A stretch of DNA of 7,086 nucleotides from NCBI GenBank assembly GCA_041584055.1, contig JBFHER010000204.1, forward strand, positions 1 to 7,086, given 5' to 3'. The position numbers were made by a program, and so were the translations under genes. Each line of letters starts with the position of its first letter. Positions within the stretch are counted from its first letter, which is position 1. This stretch comes from JBFHER01 sp041584055. Its GTDB lineage: Bacteria > Bacteroidota > Bacteroidia > Bacteroidales > UBA5342. The notes beneath the pieces were generated by a model. The model was not told the origin of the DNA. It saw only the letters and a program-made list of their open reading frames with translations, and made no database searches. Below, piece by piece: positions 5,871-7,086 of the stretch.

Positions 5871-7086
5871 AGTTCTGTGATTTCAATAACCATAAATAAG
5901 CGTCTTCCAACAATGGGTTTTCATTTTCGGCGTTCTCAGTTGGTTTTGTTGCAGAGATACAGCGTACCCTAATCTGATTGCCCTCACGCATGTGGTGTAC
6001 CACCACCATGTTTTTTGTAACCTTTTCGAAGTCTGCTGAAGGAACTGTAAATCGCCATACCTTCCCTTCTGCCTTCGACGACATATCTTTCGGACTACCT
6101 GTAAATAAGACCTCTCCTTTATTCACAACAGCCATCACATTACATGAACTGGAGATATCCTCAATGATGTGCGTAGAGAAGATCACCACACGATCGCGAC
6201 TGAGTTCCACCAATAGGTTTCTGAAACGGATCCGTTCTCTTGGATCCAATCCTGCAGTAGGCTCATCCACAACCAGAATTCGCGGCAGGTGCAATAAAAT
6301 TTGAGCAATCCCAATGCGTTGCTTCATTCCTCCGGAGAAGGATCCTATTTTCTTGTCTTTGCTATCAATCATATGAACAGATTCCAGCACTTTTCTGATG
6401 CGATTCTCACGCGCCACGGTATCCTTTAATCCTTTTAAAATGGCCTGATAATCTAGATAATTCCAGGCAGTCATGTTCTCATACATTCCAAACTCCTGCG
6501 GCAGATAGCCAATGAGCCCCTGTAGCTCTTCCCGTTTCAGCTGAGTATCAAAACCATTGATATAAATTTTACCATAACTTTGTTCATAAATGCCGCAAAT
6601 GGTTCGCATCATGGTTGATTTACCCGCCCCATTAGGACCCAACAAACCATACATTCCGGTACTGATATCGAGGGAAACGCCCCGTAGCGCTTTGAAAGCT
6701 TCTTTTTTACGTCCAAGTCCGGGAATGAAATAAACAAGTTTCACAAACCAACGCACATACTTCCAGATTGACTGCCAGTCACCATCTGTTCTTCTTAGGT
6801 ATTTCGATGAGCGTTCAACTGCGATGATCAGGTACCAAAGTACTGCCACAACAATGGTTAGTGACCAGTTGTCCCATCTTAGGTGATAAAAAGCAATCAA
6901 TCCAAGGGGTGCCAGGAGATAGATATAATGATATAGCTTCTCGGTCCACACCACATCTTTAAAGAAGATAAGGTTGATGTTTCTTAAAATTGCAAGGATT
7001 ATCAAATAGGTGATCACACCGAAAAAGAAAACCCAAAAGTCACTTTCCGTATAGAAAAATGTCAGGTACGAAAGATAACCAATCAA
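5854..7086 (-). CDS. ABC transporter protein with N-terminal membrane segments and C-terminal ATPase domain (5' end cut by window)
   Basis: The frame is open to the right edge; the first in-window codon is TTG and there is no reason to take it as the start, so the N-terminus is probably missing. The 410 visible residues begin with a membrane region holding three clear hydrophobic helices (about 17-34, 52-67 and 75-90), then a linker (95-130) and a full ABC ATPase domain. Its motifs are Walker A GPNGAGKST (150-158), Q-loop Q197, signature FSGGM (250-254), Walker B ILVVDEP with E275 (270-276), D-loop GLDP (279-282) and switch histidine H306. About 80 C-terminal residues follow, ending in the EDAYLWLL element common in ABC-2-type ATPases. 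All catalytic residues are present, so it should hydrolyse ATP. The stop overlaps the start of the permease gene by 17 bases. Having the membrane part in front of the ATPase suggests a half-transporter fusion that pairs with the separate permease. Substrate unknown. Confidence 0.87.
   Translation of the reverse strand: MIGYLSYLTFFYTESDFWVFFFGVITYLIILAILRNINLIFFKDVVWTEKLYHYIYLLAPLGLIAFYHLRWDNWSLTIVVAVLWYLIIAVERSSKYLRRTDGDWQSIWKYVRWFVKLVYFIPGLGRKKEAFKALRGVSLDISTGMYGLLGPNGAGKSTMMRTICGIYEQSYGKIYINGFDTQLKREELQGLIGYLPQEFGMYENMTAWNYLDYQAILKGLKDTVARENRIRKVLESVHMIDSKDKKIGSFSGGMKQRIGIAQILLHLPRILVVDEPTAGLDPRERIRFRNLLVELSRDRVVIFSTHIIEDISSSCNVMAVVNKGEVLFTGSPKDMSSKAEGKVWRFTVPSADFEKVTKNMVVVHHMREGNQIRVRCISATKPTENAENENPLLEDAYLWLLKSQNYEAKK

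Noticed and set aside
5513..6304. Plus-strand open frames across the transporter genes
   Set aside because: They lie antisense to clear permease and ABC ATPase coding sequence and show no recognisable protein features.
6325..6336. ABC signature FSGGM in place of LSGGQ
   Set aside because: SGGM variants are common in ABC-2-type ATPases, and all catalytic residues are present, so this is not evidence of degeneration.

Overview
The window looks like a chromosomal segment of a Bacteroidota bacterium, probably from the Flavobacteriales or a neighbouring group. The grounds are moderate-to-low GC, genes lacking Shine-Dalgarno sequences, a Bacteroidota-type promoter (TAnnTTTG) upstream of cysD, and protein sequences that read like Bacteroidota versions of NspC, CysD and CysN. 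The rank below phylum is a guess. I see no mobile element, CRISPR array, RNA gene or phage gene.

Region 1 (1-2007, plus strand) is a two-gene polyamine operon. The left edge cuts a carboxy(nor)spermidine dehydrogenase, and 30 bases after it lies a complete carboxynorspermidine decarboxylase (nspC). Together they make spermidine or a related triamine from aspartate semialdehyde and a diamine without using decarboxylated S-adenosylmethionine. Region 2 (2008-2485) holds a hairpin-rich convergent spacer, including a likely terminator, and a small minus-strand gene of unknown function. Region 3 (2486-2799) is a 314-base divergent spacer with several inverted repeats and a recognisable promoter for the next operon.

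Region 4 (2800-5029, plus strand) is cysD-cysN, the two subunits of ATP sulfurylase, which activate sulfate to adenosine 5'-phosphosulfate. No cysC, cysH or other sulfate-reduction gene lies in the window. Region 5 (5030-5156) is a convergent spacer with a short degenerate seven-base repeat. Region 6 (5157-7086, minus strand) is the downstream end of an ABC transporter operon. A protein combining membrane segments with an ABC ATPase domain runs off the right edge, and its stop overlaps the start of a six-helix ABC-2-type permease by 17 bases.

Most of the window is ordinary housekeeping metabolism and transport. No previously undescribed system is demonstrated. The points most worth a second look are the membrane-ABC ATPase fusion, the small unknown gene with a strong hairpin just upstream, and the nested inverted repeats in the cysD upstream region.
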